Below, piece after piece: positions 11,265 to 20,939 of a stretch of DNA of 64,000 nt. The notes beneath the pieces are model-generated. The model did not search any database and was not told the DNA's origin. It was given only the letters and a program-made list of their open reading frames with translations. A program made the position numbers and the translations under genes. The stretch is from Acanthaster planci (lineage: Eukaryota > Echinodermata > Asteroidea > Valvatida > Acanthasteridae), in the NCBI RefSeq assembly GCF_001949145.1, contig NW_019091489.1, forward strand, positions 256,823 to 320,822, written 5' to 3'. How positions within the stretch are numbered: position 1 is the first letter of the stretch; each line of letters starts with the position of its first letter.

Positions 11265-11430
11265 AGTCATCAGTGATCAAGGGCAGTTTTGTGGCAGCTG
11301 CTCGCTCAGCCCGATCAATTCCAGCCATGGCCATCAGTGATCAAGGGTATTTTGCGGCAGCTGCTCACTTAATCCATCAATGTAGATAAGGGTCTGGGGT
11401 ATCTTGCGGCAGCTGCTCACTCACCCCTGG
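11265..11430. repeat. Three short tandem units in the leader of DIRS copy B
   Basis: The phrase GCGGCAGCTGCTCACT (first unit GTGGCAGCTGCTCGCT) occurs three times with a spacing of about 55-65 bases, the first two preceded by CATCAGTGATCAAGGG. The array lies between the right terminal repeat and gag, where a promoter or leader would be. Confidence 0.65.
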
Positions 11431-12209
11431 TCCATTGGGTCTTTCCTCGTCAAGGCCGGTTATCTTGGATAATGAAAACCACACCACAAAGGAGCGGGGC
11501 AGCCTGCCAAGCCCCACTCCATGGCCAGACCCATCCATCGTTGGGCCGTTATTGTTCAAACACACGCACCACATTGAGAACAAAGGGCTACCCGCTAGCC
11601 CTGTTCAACGGCCATACACATGCACAACACAGTCCAATGGTAGGTCACACCAAAACCTGTAGATAATGCACAAAAAAAGGGACAGAAAAGAATGACAAAA
11701 GTACGAAATACAAAGAAAAGCACTCTTACCAATAGCACAGAAAACACTCTGTATTCATACTCAGGAATCAAGTCAATTCACAAACGCGAAAGGCTACGGA
11801 ACTCGAAACTCCAAATATGCCATAAAGACAAATCTCTAAATTATAGGCGCTGAAAAAAGGACAAAAAGCATGGCAGCGGGGCCGCAATGCCTTGCAGAGG
11901 GTCAAGGAGCAGAATACATAAGTCTTTTCAGTGAATTGTAATGGGCACTTAGGAAATCTGAATATGTAGGCTGCGTCAGGCAGTAACTGTACGTAAATTT
12001 CCTATTTATTTATAAAAAATTTGGGTTTTGTAAATTTATCCATTTCATCAGACATTCTTCTACATGTATACAAGGTGTATACAGTGTTAACATCCCTACA
12101 GGTATGGAGTCCTATTAAGTTTTTCAGTTGTGCTCAAAATTATTCATACCCTTTGGAAAATAACATACTTTTCTATATTCTTCATTTGTAAAAGCTATTT
12201 TTAATTTTG

Positions 12210-12430
12210 CCCTGCTTGATGTGTATTTTAACACTGTATGTATGCCTGCGAAGGCTTGCGAAAAAAACACAAGTATACTTGGGTTTGACTCACACCCACG
12301 ACCTCCAGATCCTGCTTACGTCTTAACGCAGACGTCTTAACCACTCGACCACCAATCTTGTCGGTGTTGGCTGGCTGGTTTGGATCAGTTTTTGCAGTGG
12401 GTATCACAAACAACTATTTCAAAGATGGAT
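12210..12430 (-). repeat. tRNA-derived SINE inserted in Tc1
   Basis: On the minus strand the head reads GGTGGTCGAGTGGTTAAGAC (A-box-like) and ends GTCGTGGGTGTGAGTCAAAC (degenerate B box). Spacing and a long variable region recall a Leu/Ser tRNA. Downstream come GTTTTTTTCGCAAGCC and the short body. Homologous pieces lie at 12474-12575 and 34075-34225. Confidence 0.65.
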
Positions 12431-12473
12431 CTGTGCCGGGGAGATGTAAATTACAATGTATTTGTGGATTTTT

Positions 12474-12575
12474 GCCCTGCCAGACGTGTATTTTAGCACT
12501 GTATACACAGTGTATGCCCCTGATGGCTTGTGAAAAACCACAAGCGTACTCGGGTGGGACTCGATATTGCATCTG
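12474..12575 (-). repeat. SINE fragment, second copy in Tc1
   Basis: This repeats the SINE body (TTGCCCTGCCAGACGTGTAT against TTGCCCTGCTTGATGTGTAT in the first copy) and stops inside the tRNA-like head at GGGTGGGACTCGA. The Tc1 sequence resumes directly after it. Confidence 0.6.
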
Positions 12576-12579
12576 ATCC

Positions 12580-13108
12580 AAACTTATATGCTCCTTGATT
12601 CCTCCAGACGTAGGCAACATCCATGTGGCCAAACAACTCCATCTTCATCTCATTAAACCACAGGACCGATGAACAAAAAGTAGGATCTTGGTTCAGATGT
12701 GCTCTCCCAAATGCCAGATGAGCCTCCTTGTTTCTTCCTGAGTAGTGGTGTCTTCCTGGGCTTGCATCCATGGAGACCTCTTTGTGCAATACTCGCTGGA
12801 GGGTTATCTGTGAAACCTTCATCCCTGCCTTGTTAAGGGTACCAATTAGGGCCTTGGTTGTGATCCATGGGTTGTTGTTGGCTTCCCAGCAGATTTTTCT
12901 GGCGAGTCTAGGAGATACTTTGCACTTCCAGCCACACCCATTGACCTTTTTTACTGTGTTGAACATCTCACGCTTCCTGATGATACTCTGGACTGTTGCA
13001 ACAGGGACCTTGTATTACTTGGAAATTGCCTTGTAGCCTTTGCCCTAGCTCTTTATGGACATTCACGCTGGCTTATATCTTCACTGAGTTCCTTCTTCTT
13101 GGCCATGG
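12580..13108 (-). pseudogene. Tc1 transposase remnant
   Basis: The start MAKKKELSEDIS (13108) resembles the usual Tc1 opening. After a frame loss the peptide reads KVSPRLARKICWEANNNPWI, TTKALIGTLNKAGMKVSQIT and QRVLHKEVS, the paired-like helix-turn-helix region. LWFNEMKMELFGHMDVAYVW follows, where the usual LWSDE catalytic aspartate is replaced by Asn. The last part, including the third catalytic residue, is interrupted by SINE insertions. With the mutated DDE triad and lost frame, it cannot be active. Confidence 0.88.
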
Positions 13109-13793
13109 TGACGAGAAACTGAAAATGATCTGAAAACTTTTTTCTTTTTATACTCCTTGAGGAAGATGGCATTTCATCAGAATCTTGAACACAAAGTCAT
13201 CAAGAGAAGGTATTTATTCTACTGGAACATCTTGAAATAGCTTCATGCCGAAGATTCTTGCAGTCATAGAAAGTGAAAATAAGCGTATGAATGAAAGGAC
13301 ATTTTGTCTTGGGATATTGTCTGAGGTACATGTATGAATAATTTTGACCAGGAGCAAAAAAGAAACCTCGGCCATATCAAATATTACGCAAATGAAGTAA
13401 AGCCAACACACAGTCAGAATAAGGCGACCCTTTCCTTGTTTTATGACCATTGTACTCCACAGTGTATATAACTGTGTTTTCTTTCCCTTTTAGTTTGTCC
13501 AACCCTTTCGTTCTTATCCATGAGTTTCTTTAAAACAGGCTGAATCTTGCAAGCCGTGGTTGACTGATCATAACAATGTAGCTTCCTGCCACACAATGCC
13601 TGGGAGAGCATCTTCTCCACATACCAATGCACACACAATACACATCTGTGCTTTCTCTGCACACCTAGGATACTTTGTATATTCATGAGTGTATGTTTAA
13701 ATGTGAGTGGAAATGATGTTAAGTTTGATTGAGGGGATGGAAATGAGATGCGAAGGGTGGTAAAGGTGAAGAGAATTGGCGGGAACATTTGAA

Positions 13794-13965
13794 GCAAGAT
13801 ATGGGACGGAGAGAAACCCCCCCCCGCCTTTGTGTTGGTCATTGTTTGATCGGAATCTCAGGAATTCTTTACAGACTTGTAGGGGATGTGTTAGGTAACA
13901 ATAGTCTACAGTGTGTATAGGGATTGGACAGGTAAGGGGGGTACCCCTCCGTCCCATATCTTGCC
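13794..13965. mobile_element. 170-bp MITE, copy 1
   Basis: The ends are perfect inverted repeats, CAAGATATGGGACGGA at 13795-13810 and TCCGTCCCATATCTTG at 13949-13964. The same element in the opposite orientation is found at 34739-34908 at the same length. It has no coding capacity. The superfamily is not clear. Confidence 0.85.
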
Positions 13966-15240
13966 TGGTATAGGCGAGAAAGGAGACTGTCTCCCTGAAT
14001 TTCATCTATGTAGATGTGTTGTCACTTGGCTCTGCTGCAGCGATATGATTTTTCTTTAGAGCAATTCAGGCTCTAGGATCATAATAACAAGCAGTCTGGC
14101 TTGTAGTAGGCAGCAGCTTGCTAAAAAGTAGAATTTCTAGAGTGGCTACCGAGCAATTTTCTGCTTGATGCTTGTTTTCAACCTGACTTGAGGGAGACGA
14201 GTCAACAATATTGATCTAATTGTTCTTTTTACTTTATACAAAGGATGTCATTTTCATTAACGGACCTTTGGTATATTTCCTTATTGAGGGTAGAGTTTGG
14301 AATTTGAACTGTTCGAGATATGTTTTGATTGCTGATTTATTATAGTACTTGAACCAGAAATGTTTTAGTGACATGGAACACAAGTAACATTTTATGACCT
14401 TTTGAGAATAGAGTTAAGATATTGCATCCATCCCAGTAAATGTCTTGATGCATGATTGCGATTAAACAGATATTTTGAGCCAGAATTACTGTAGTAATGG
14501 ACTGGAAATTGCAGACAGCCTGCTCCGAAGTTGAGATGAAGCGAGAGCCAGACGGATTGTCTTTGACACCGTGAGAGCCAAGAAAGCTGAAAGCTGTCTG
14601 ATGACCATCAGCCATATACATGTATGTACCTCAGGTGACAGTAGGCTGGAGCAGCATTTCAAGTTGATGGGACATGAGAAGTGCCCAGAGACATCAGAGA
14701 CTTCATTCATGGCAGTTTGCATGAACTCTGAACCGTAGATATGTGTTTGTTTCTGGCATCACTCGTAGAAGTGAAGATTTTGTTAATTTGGTAACGAAAT
14801 TTGAATTATTGTATGAATAAGAATCACACGTCCTAGGTGTAGTGACGAAAGCAACTGTTGATAGTAATTAATACTAGTAACCTCTGACTTCTGATATGCC
14901 ATTAGTGGCTCTGATTGTTCCTTGAGGTATTGCTGTTGGAAAAAGTATTGTTCAATTTAATAAAATTTGAGAAGTGTAAATTGAACCTGTGGACATTATT
15001 TCCTCATGATTGTCATTGAGCATTGTTAAAGAAAGGCACTAGTTCTGACACACACATGTGGGTTTGTGTATTGTAACAGACAAAAGATATAGTGGATTTA
15101 CCAACACAATAGCTTTGATAAACAAGAGGTTGAAACAACCGCAGCCTGTTTCAGTATTTAAAAAAAAAATTGAACTTAAAAAAATTCAACCAAAAGTTAA
15201 ACATGAAAATATCAGAATGAATAAAAAACAATGACATTTC
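13966..15240. other. CEP104 intron, nothing recognised
   Basis: AT-rich unique-looking sequence with no coding, RNA or bounded repeat signal that I can support. Confidence 0.4.
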
Positions 15241-15255
15241 ATGGATGTTACACAA

Positions 15256-16050
15256 TTCAATCAGATTGACAAGAGTGCCGAAGATTGGCTGTTGAAAAAC
15301 GTGTACAAAACCTACAGTGGAAAATTTGATTTTCTAAAATCAATAAAAAATTAGCTGATGGTTTAATCATGATGTCATAAATTAAACAAATTTTTCTTTT
15401 TTCAGGGTCTTGGTCAAACATCTCAAAGTTACTATAATGGTGGCTTGAAAACATGTACAAAATCAATAGGCTAAAAACACACATGCTGAAAAACTGCTCC
15501 TTTAAGTTGATGTCATGTGATTTGCATTTAAACTGAAAATTTTTTATGAAATATCCCTTGATATTTTGACTCTAGGCTATATTTGTAATCGAACGAAAGC
15601 AAAAATTTAGTCTGATTTCTCTTTTGTTCTCATAGTGATCTTGAGCCCATGTTAGTGTTAAGTGGAAAAACGTGAACAAAACCCATGGAGAAAAACTGCA
15701 GCTTTAATCTAATGTCATGTGACCCTCCATGATGTTATTTTTACGATTTCGTCCAGGGACCCCCTGTCCATGGTGGACTACATGTGTATACATGTAAATG
15801 GAATCAGTCAAATCGACCAGAGTGTCAAAAACTGGCTGTTGAAAAGCATGTACAAAACCTATGGGGCAAATTAAATATCCAAAAATCCATAAAACAAATA
15901 GTTCATGACATTGTCATAATGTCACAAATTAAGCACAATTCTTTTATCAGGGTCTTTGTTGGCTGTAGTTTTGGTGACCATCAAACATCGGGAAGTTATC
16001 AAAACAGTGGCTTGAAAAGGAATACAAAGTCAATGTGCTGAAATATATTT
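15256..16050. repeat. Two 230-bp degenerate direct repeats plus a partial third
   Basis: Bases 15256-15480 and 15800-16045 match over their length: GTGCCGAAGATTGGCTGTTG / GTGTCAAAAACTGGCTGTTG, then TGTACAAAACCTA, CATAAATTAA / CACAAATTAA, CAGGGTCTT and GTGGCTTGAAAA. A partial unit lies at 15655-15725. They are old diverged tandem copies. Confidence 0.75.
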
Positions 16051-16179
16051 TGAAAAATCAATAATGAAATAAATACTGTTTCAAGGTCTTTGTTGGCTAC
16101 CACTTTGATAACAGTCAAAGATCATGAACTTACCAAAAATCGATGGGGTATGTACTTTAGGAAATATAGAGTTTTATAA

Positions 16180-16600
16180 ACGTGCACCTTTAATGCCCCG
16201 TGACTTATCATTTGATGATGCAATCATCACATGAGGTCAATATTCGCCTGAAGCACTTCCTTTCCAAGATATCAGCAAGGTTTGAACCCAATTGGGCATG
16301 CATTTGGATGCAGTGCTAGGATAAGTGTACCTTTACTGTCACATGATATAATCATCTGATAACCTCATCATCACATGAGGTCATTTCGTCTATAACACTT
16401 TCATTTCTAAGTACCTGTCAAGTTTCACCGAATTGGACATGCACTTCAGGAGATATAGTACTTTAAAAACATGCACCTTTAATGTCACGTGACTCGTCAG
16501 CTGATGATATTGTCATCACATGAGGTCAATCTCTGTTTATAAACCTTCCTGCCCTATCTGCAAGGTTTCAACACAATCAGACATGTACAATATAAAATAC
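16180..16600. repeat. Three 147-bp degenerate tandem units
   Basis: Units begin GTGCACCTTTAATGCC (about 16182), GTGTACCTTTACTGTC (about 16326) and ATGCACCTTTAATGTC (about 16472). Each has TGATGAT or equivalent, CATCACATGAGGTCA and a CAAGGTTT-type block. A diverged single unit occurs at 32938-33010. Confidence 0.8.
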
Positions 16601-16619
16601 AACACAAAATATTATAGTT

Positions 16620-17100
16620 ATCGCGGAAAGAGGACAGATTAGATATTTTAAAGGGGATGGGTCATGTAGGGTTAAATTGATATACTTTTCAACCGTCTTA
16701 TACACAGTAAGTTGAATAAACCACTCTTTTATGCAATTAAATCAGCAAAAATTGGAGTTTTCTGAATGCTTTTTTCAATCTCTGCCTGAGCTCTTGGCAA
16801 AAACGTACTGAAATCGGTCATTGACGGCAGCAAACAAATCTTGGCAAAATTGTGACATCATTGGATGGACTCCACTTTCAAGACAAGGATGCATAGTTCC
16901 GGCAAGAAAGTCGATCGGTCTGCGCAAGAATAATATTCTCTGCTCTGGCACGTAGTCGAGTGTGCAACTTGGATGTGTCAAGTCATCCACATTTGGTCTT
17001 GTTTCCTATGCCCTTCTCTTAACACGAGGCAGAGCTATTGGACAACTAACATGACGTGTCGCGTTCATTCTGTTTTGCATCGCGTTTTACACTGTAATAA
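16620..17100. repeat. Unclassified dispersed-type repeat
   Basis: The stretch has GGGGATGGGTCATGTAGGGT near its left end and a 71-codon open minus-strand segment (16775-16990) with Cys and Pro that matches no family I know. The compact GC-richer block in AT-rich intron suggests a repeat rather than an exon, and it has no matching splice sites for CEP104. Confidence 0.3.
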
Positions 17101-19084
17101 TTTCTACAGTGAATTCTGAATTTCAAAAGAATGCAGATAAACTGTGTTGTCGGTAGCTTTTATCGCAATCAAACATTCCCGGGAGAGCAGTGTTCGTACA
17201 TTCTCAACCGGCATTTCACATCAGCAATTGTAGGTTAGATTTGTGGATAACACACGATAAGTTTTTACGAGGACTCAAAATTCCCAAATGCATGTTCACA
17301 TGTGCATTTTTACATGCGCATGTATATACATGTACGACGCGTAAATGATGTATTATGGGACTATATTGCACTAGTGCATCTTCTAGAACTATCTTCTAGT
17401 GCAATTAATGCCGCACGGTCATCATGCATGCGACGCATTGATGCCAAACAAGTGACGTGAAGTGCACTGTGAAAAAAACTGTTGGAATGAAACACCGACT
17501 TTGATGAATTAAGTACATGTAGGTGAGCCCTATAACCATGGACAAACCTACTTCTACCATACAGCTATCGAATAGCCAATGGTAAGACAATTACATCTTT
17601 TCAGAAACACCACAGGACAAAATAAAATCATGACCAGTCACTGTTTGGTTGTTTATTCTCCGGGTTGCCGCAGTGCCCTAGGCCAACAACCTCGAGTTGC
17701 AAAATCTCTTCCAGTGTCCTATGACGTCACGATTCTTGGGAATTTCTTCAGACAACTTTCTGTACCCATGGCTGTTGTTTAACTTTTGCTCCCAGAAGGG
17801 AGTGAAATATAGGGTCATGAAAACTATAATTGTTAACATTTTTCCGCGCATTTTGAAATTATGCAGTGTGTTTTCTTGTTACGTACATGTACATGTCTAT
17901 GTTTGTTTTATGTATCGATGCATGTTTTACAAGAAATCTTCCCAGCACTGCCCATCCCCATTAAACATTTGTCTCTTTTGGCATTCCATACAATGCGATC
18001 TGCTCTAAATGCCATGTGTTTGGAAATTTGCTAACTCCTGAGTACATGCCCTATGCACATTGCACTGCCTGTATTAAAGGCATTTTACTCACATTTTACC
18101 CCAGCCACTTGTAAACAGAATATTGTGGGGGGCCACAGTTGATTTTATATGGAGCTTTAAAAATTAACATAACGTTATTTATTAACATATTTCTTAACAG
18201 AATTATATGTGCATCCAAGTGTGAATGCAGATTTTCAAGGAGCAATAAGCCAATAATATTCTTGACTAGATCTAGAATTGGAGGTACGGTACAGCACTGA
18301 CATAACTACAGGAGTGGGTGGACTATGGGAGAGAGGCATATAACCCCCATGTGGAGGTCCATGCTCTTTCCCCATTTGAAATTTGTATGAAATTTTGAAA
18401 TGTAAACAACCTATGTACAAGCTGCAGTGGATTGCTTTTGGTACCCTTCTACAAAAATAAGTGCGACCCGGGAGCTACCTTTGAAATTTCATGCAAGTTG
18501 GTTCTAGATTGGTTGACACATCAATCACACAGTCTCATCAACGAACCCTGTGCAGTTGTTGAGGGAAGATCTACACCACTGAGTGACATCAGTGTGTGCC
18601 TGCAGAATTTCTATTTGTAATTATACTTGGTAATGTCCTGAGACAGGTGCCCAAGCAAGCACAAAGAACTTTGTTTCCACTCACAATGAATGGTAGGGCA
18701 GAATTGGGGGACCAGATTCTATCCAGGTCAGAACAACTGTTGTGGAAGGCAAATCAATACGTCCATACCTCACACTCAAATTCTGTCACATTTTTATTGG
18801 GAATCCAATGGTGGAAAGAGCCACTGATATTTTATCACCTGTCTTCATACCCCAACACCAGCCTCCAGCAACAATCTCTATTTATTTATTCTTTTGATTG
18901 TCTAGGAAGGCTGCCATGTTGCATTACTCACCCGTTTCACTTTCAAGGTATGTTGAGGTTACACTACAATGGACTGGCCTGAGGGCTAGAGATACACATA
19001 GCTACATGCAAGGGTAAGTTTGTATGTAAATTTGCTCAATGTTATGCCACAGGAGTAACACATAAACCAAATGATATACCATAC
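17101..19084. other. CEP104 intron, nothing recognised
   Basis: This contains only short ACATGTAC palindromes (17283-17335, 17882-17895) and no supported genes. Confidence 0.4.
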
Positions 19085-19139
19085 CTTTATTTGCTGCTTT
19101 GGTTTTCTTCCCTTCAGATGGACCATCAGTGTCTTCAGA
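19085..19139 (-). CDS. CEP104: CEP104 micro-exon, basic linker
   Basis: A 55-base exon of 18 codons plus one base, encoding SEDTDGPSEGKKTKAANK. The acceptor is TTTTTCTTAG|TCT with a good pyrimidine tract and the donor AAAG|GTATGG. It falls where vertebrate CEP104 has a variable Lys-rich linker between the coiled coil and the zinc fingers (human SDAVKPKNQDIQGGK region). The sequence itself is poorly conserved; the support is position, splice signals and exact phase match (phase 1) with the zinc-finger exon at 706. It could be alternatively spliced, but skipping it would break the frame because 55 is not divisible by three. Confidence 0.8.
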
Positions 19140-20755
19140 CTAAGAAAAACAGAAAGATCTTGGTTTCATAGTGATCACTAAAGTTTTTAAATTTACACAT
19201 GTATACATGCTTTACTTGGCCTTAAAGTCATTTATGATATACATCCATAATGAGCACTTAAGATTATTACAGAGATGCTAGAAAACAAAATGAAAAAAAA
19301 ACAGAAAATTGCCAACAAATGGAGCATTTTCAGTTGCTATTATGGAATAATTGTATCAAGTATTCAATCATCCAAATTCCAAATGTGCATTTTCATTGGA
19401 ATTCTTGCTGGTATTTTAAAGAACAGTTTAAAGATTTATACAGCTAATTGATCGAAGAAGAACATCAAGCTCATATTCCTGGTCACCTTCGACATTTCTT
19501 CTCCTAATTCTATGGTTTGATTTACCATTTTTCAGATTCTTGAAATGAACCACATTTACAACCGTTACAAACTCTGCAAAGTCATCTTAACTCTGACTAC
19601 GTATTTTCACATGAACCCTAACCTATTAAGGTAGCCATTCATTTTTAATTTTTGTGAGAGGGAAAAGCTACACATTCTTTGTTTGTGAAAGCAAATCAAT
19701 AGCGCTTGCAATGTGAATGATCTGTCCTCCATTTGTGCCATACATTTGAGTGCTTATCCTCTGCCTCACTTTCCATAAGGAATTTCAGTTATCACAACAA
19801 ATCAAAGAACTGCCAGAAATACACCCATTCCATGTTCATGTATAACAAGCTCAAGTTCTAAATAACACCCACCGGTTCAGGTAAATGCAAGCCATTTTTC
19901 CTACATAAATATGTGTTTGAATTCTTTCTACCTTGTCATCAGATAGCATCTGGACCTTAAAATGTACTTCAATTATACATGCCACTACAATTTAATAAGG
20001 GTCAAACCGCATGAGGCACATGTTTCTTTGTATTATATTAATTTAACAGAACAGAAAAGACTGACATGTTGAACATGCAACTGCTGTTGATATGGATTAA
20101 GAATCTAGAACTCAACTAACTCAGCTTGATAAGCCACAGTCATCCAGCTTAAGTAGTTTGACCGCGGGCAGTCTGCTCACCCTACCCCTCCCATGAAAAA
20201 TCACATCAAAAGTGGAGGATTGCAGCGGTTCTGGCTAATAAATCTTATATCAAAATCAATCCTGAAGGCTGAAAGCTACAACAATCAGACATGACCTTCT
20301 GGTCCAGGGTAAATGTCCGCTTCAAACAAATGTAATATAGAATGTGATATCAAGTGGGTCAAAATTGACACAATGACAGCACATTATACAAGAACAAGGC
20401 TACAGTTGACCTGCTGCAAGCTAAGCAGGCAGCAGTTCAGTGAGGCTAAGGGCATGAAGGGCAGCAGTGTGATGAGAATTTAGTAGGGCTGCTCACCTAA
20501 ATCATGCACCCCAAAACTAGCTGACGACTAGGAGTTTGAAAAGACTGTAAAATGTCACAGTTGTGGGAATAAACTTGTTCAACAACAATCACTGAGTCTA
20601 CCACTTGAGTCCATAAAACCACTTGTGCAAGCCACACGAGTGCATTTAATACACCACTCTGAGCTGAGATTGAGAAGATGGCTTTTACTGACTGACGACA
20701 AGCTTTTACCAATGGTTGCCTGCTTATTATACCTTTATGGAATTAAACACACACA
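19140..20755. other. CEP104 intron, nothing recognised
   Basis: AT-rich sequence without coding or repeat structure that I can support. Confidence 0.4.
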
Positions 20756-20760
20756 AGCAT

Positions 20761-20936
20761 GTGTGTAAACGCCTTCAATCGTGGACTCCCTATCGTTCCT
20801 CTTTTGTTCATACTTTAACTTTTTCGGAAGACCTCCCATATATTTTGTACACATTTTCCAACCATGGATTTTTCGGCAACCGTGGACCCTATTGTCCCCT
20901 ATTGTTATAGGCCCTTGATTGAAGGCGTTTACACAC
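20761..20936. mobile_element. 176-bp MITE with 20-bp perfect terminal inverted repeats
   Basis: The left end GTGTGTAAACGCCTTCAATC (20761-20780) is the exact reverse complement of the right end GATTGAAGGCGTTTACACAC (20917-20936). The outer flanks CATGTGTG and CACACATG partly extend the match. It has no protein-coding capacity. Family is not known to me. Confidence 0.85.
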
Positions 20937-20939
20937 TCA

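Larger units (their letters stand above)
6061..11972 (-). mobile_element. DIRS-type retrotransposon, copy B
   Basis: Inverted terminal repeats of about 120 bp bound a 5.9 kb element. The left repeat (6061-6180) and the reverse complement of the right (11855-11972) share GTGCCCATTACAATTCACTG, then AAAAGACTT, TTCTGC, CTTGACCCTC and CCGCTGCCATG. Minus-strand order is gag-like (about 11.2-10.3 kb), an unrelated or unrecognisable middle, RNase H (8.3-7.6 kb) and tyrosine recombinase (7.2-6.4 kb). Terminal repeats, internal complementary region and recombinase together identify a DIRS1-group element rather than Ngaro, which has split direct repeats. The terminal sequence differs from copies A, C and D, so it is a separate subfamily. 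All reading frames are broken. Confidence 0.85.
12130..13352 (-). mobile_element. Tc1/mariner-type DNA transposon, broken
   Basis: The ends carry inverted motifs: CTCAAAATTATTCATACCC at 12133-12151 and, reversed, GGTCAAAATTATTCATACAT at 13330-13349. A Tc1 transposase remnant lies between on the minus strand. The element is about 1.2 kb, close to an ordinary Tc1 of 1.2-1.6 kb, but part of the transposase is missing and SINE pieces are inserted at 12210-12575. Confidence 0.8.

Noticed and set aside
18596-18982. 128-codon plus-strand open frame
   Set aside because: No family resemblance and no splice or promoter context; probably chance.
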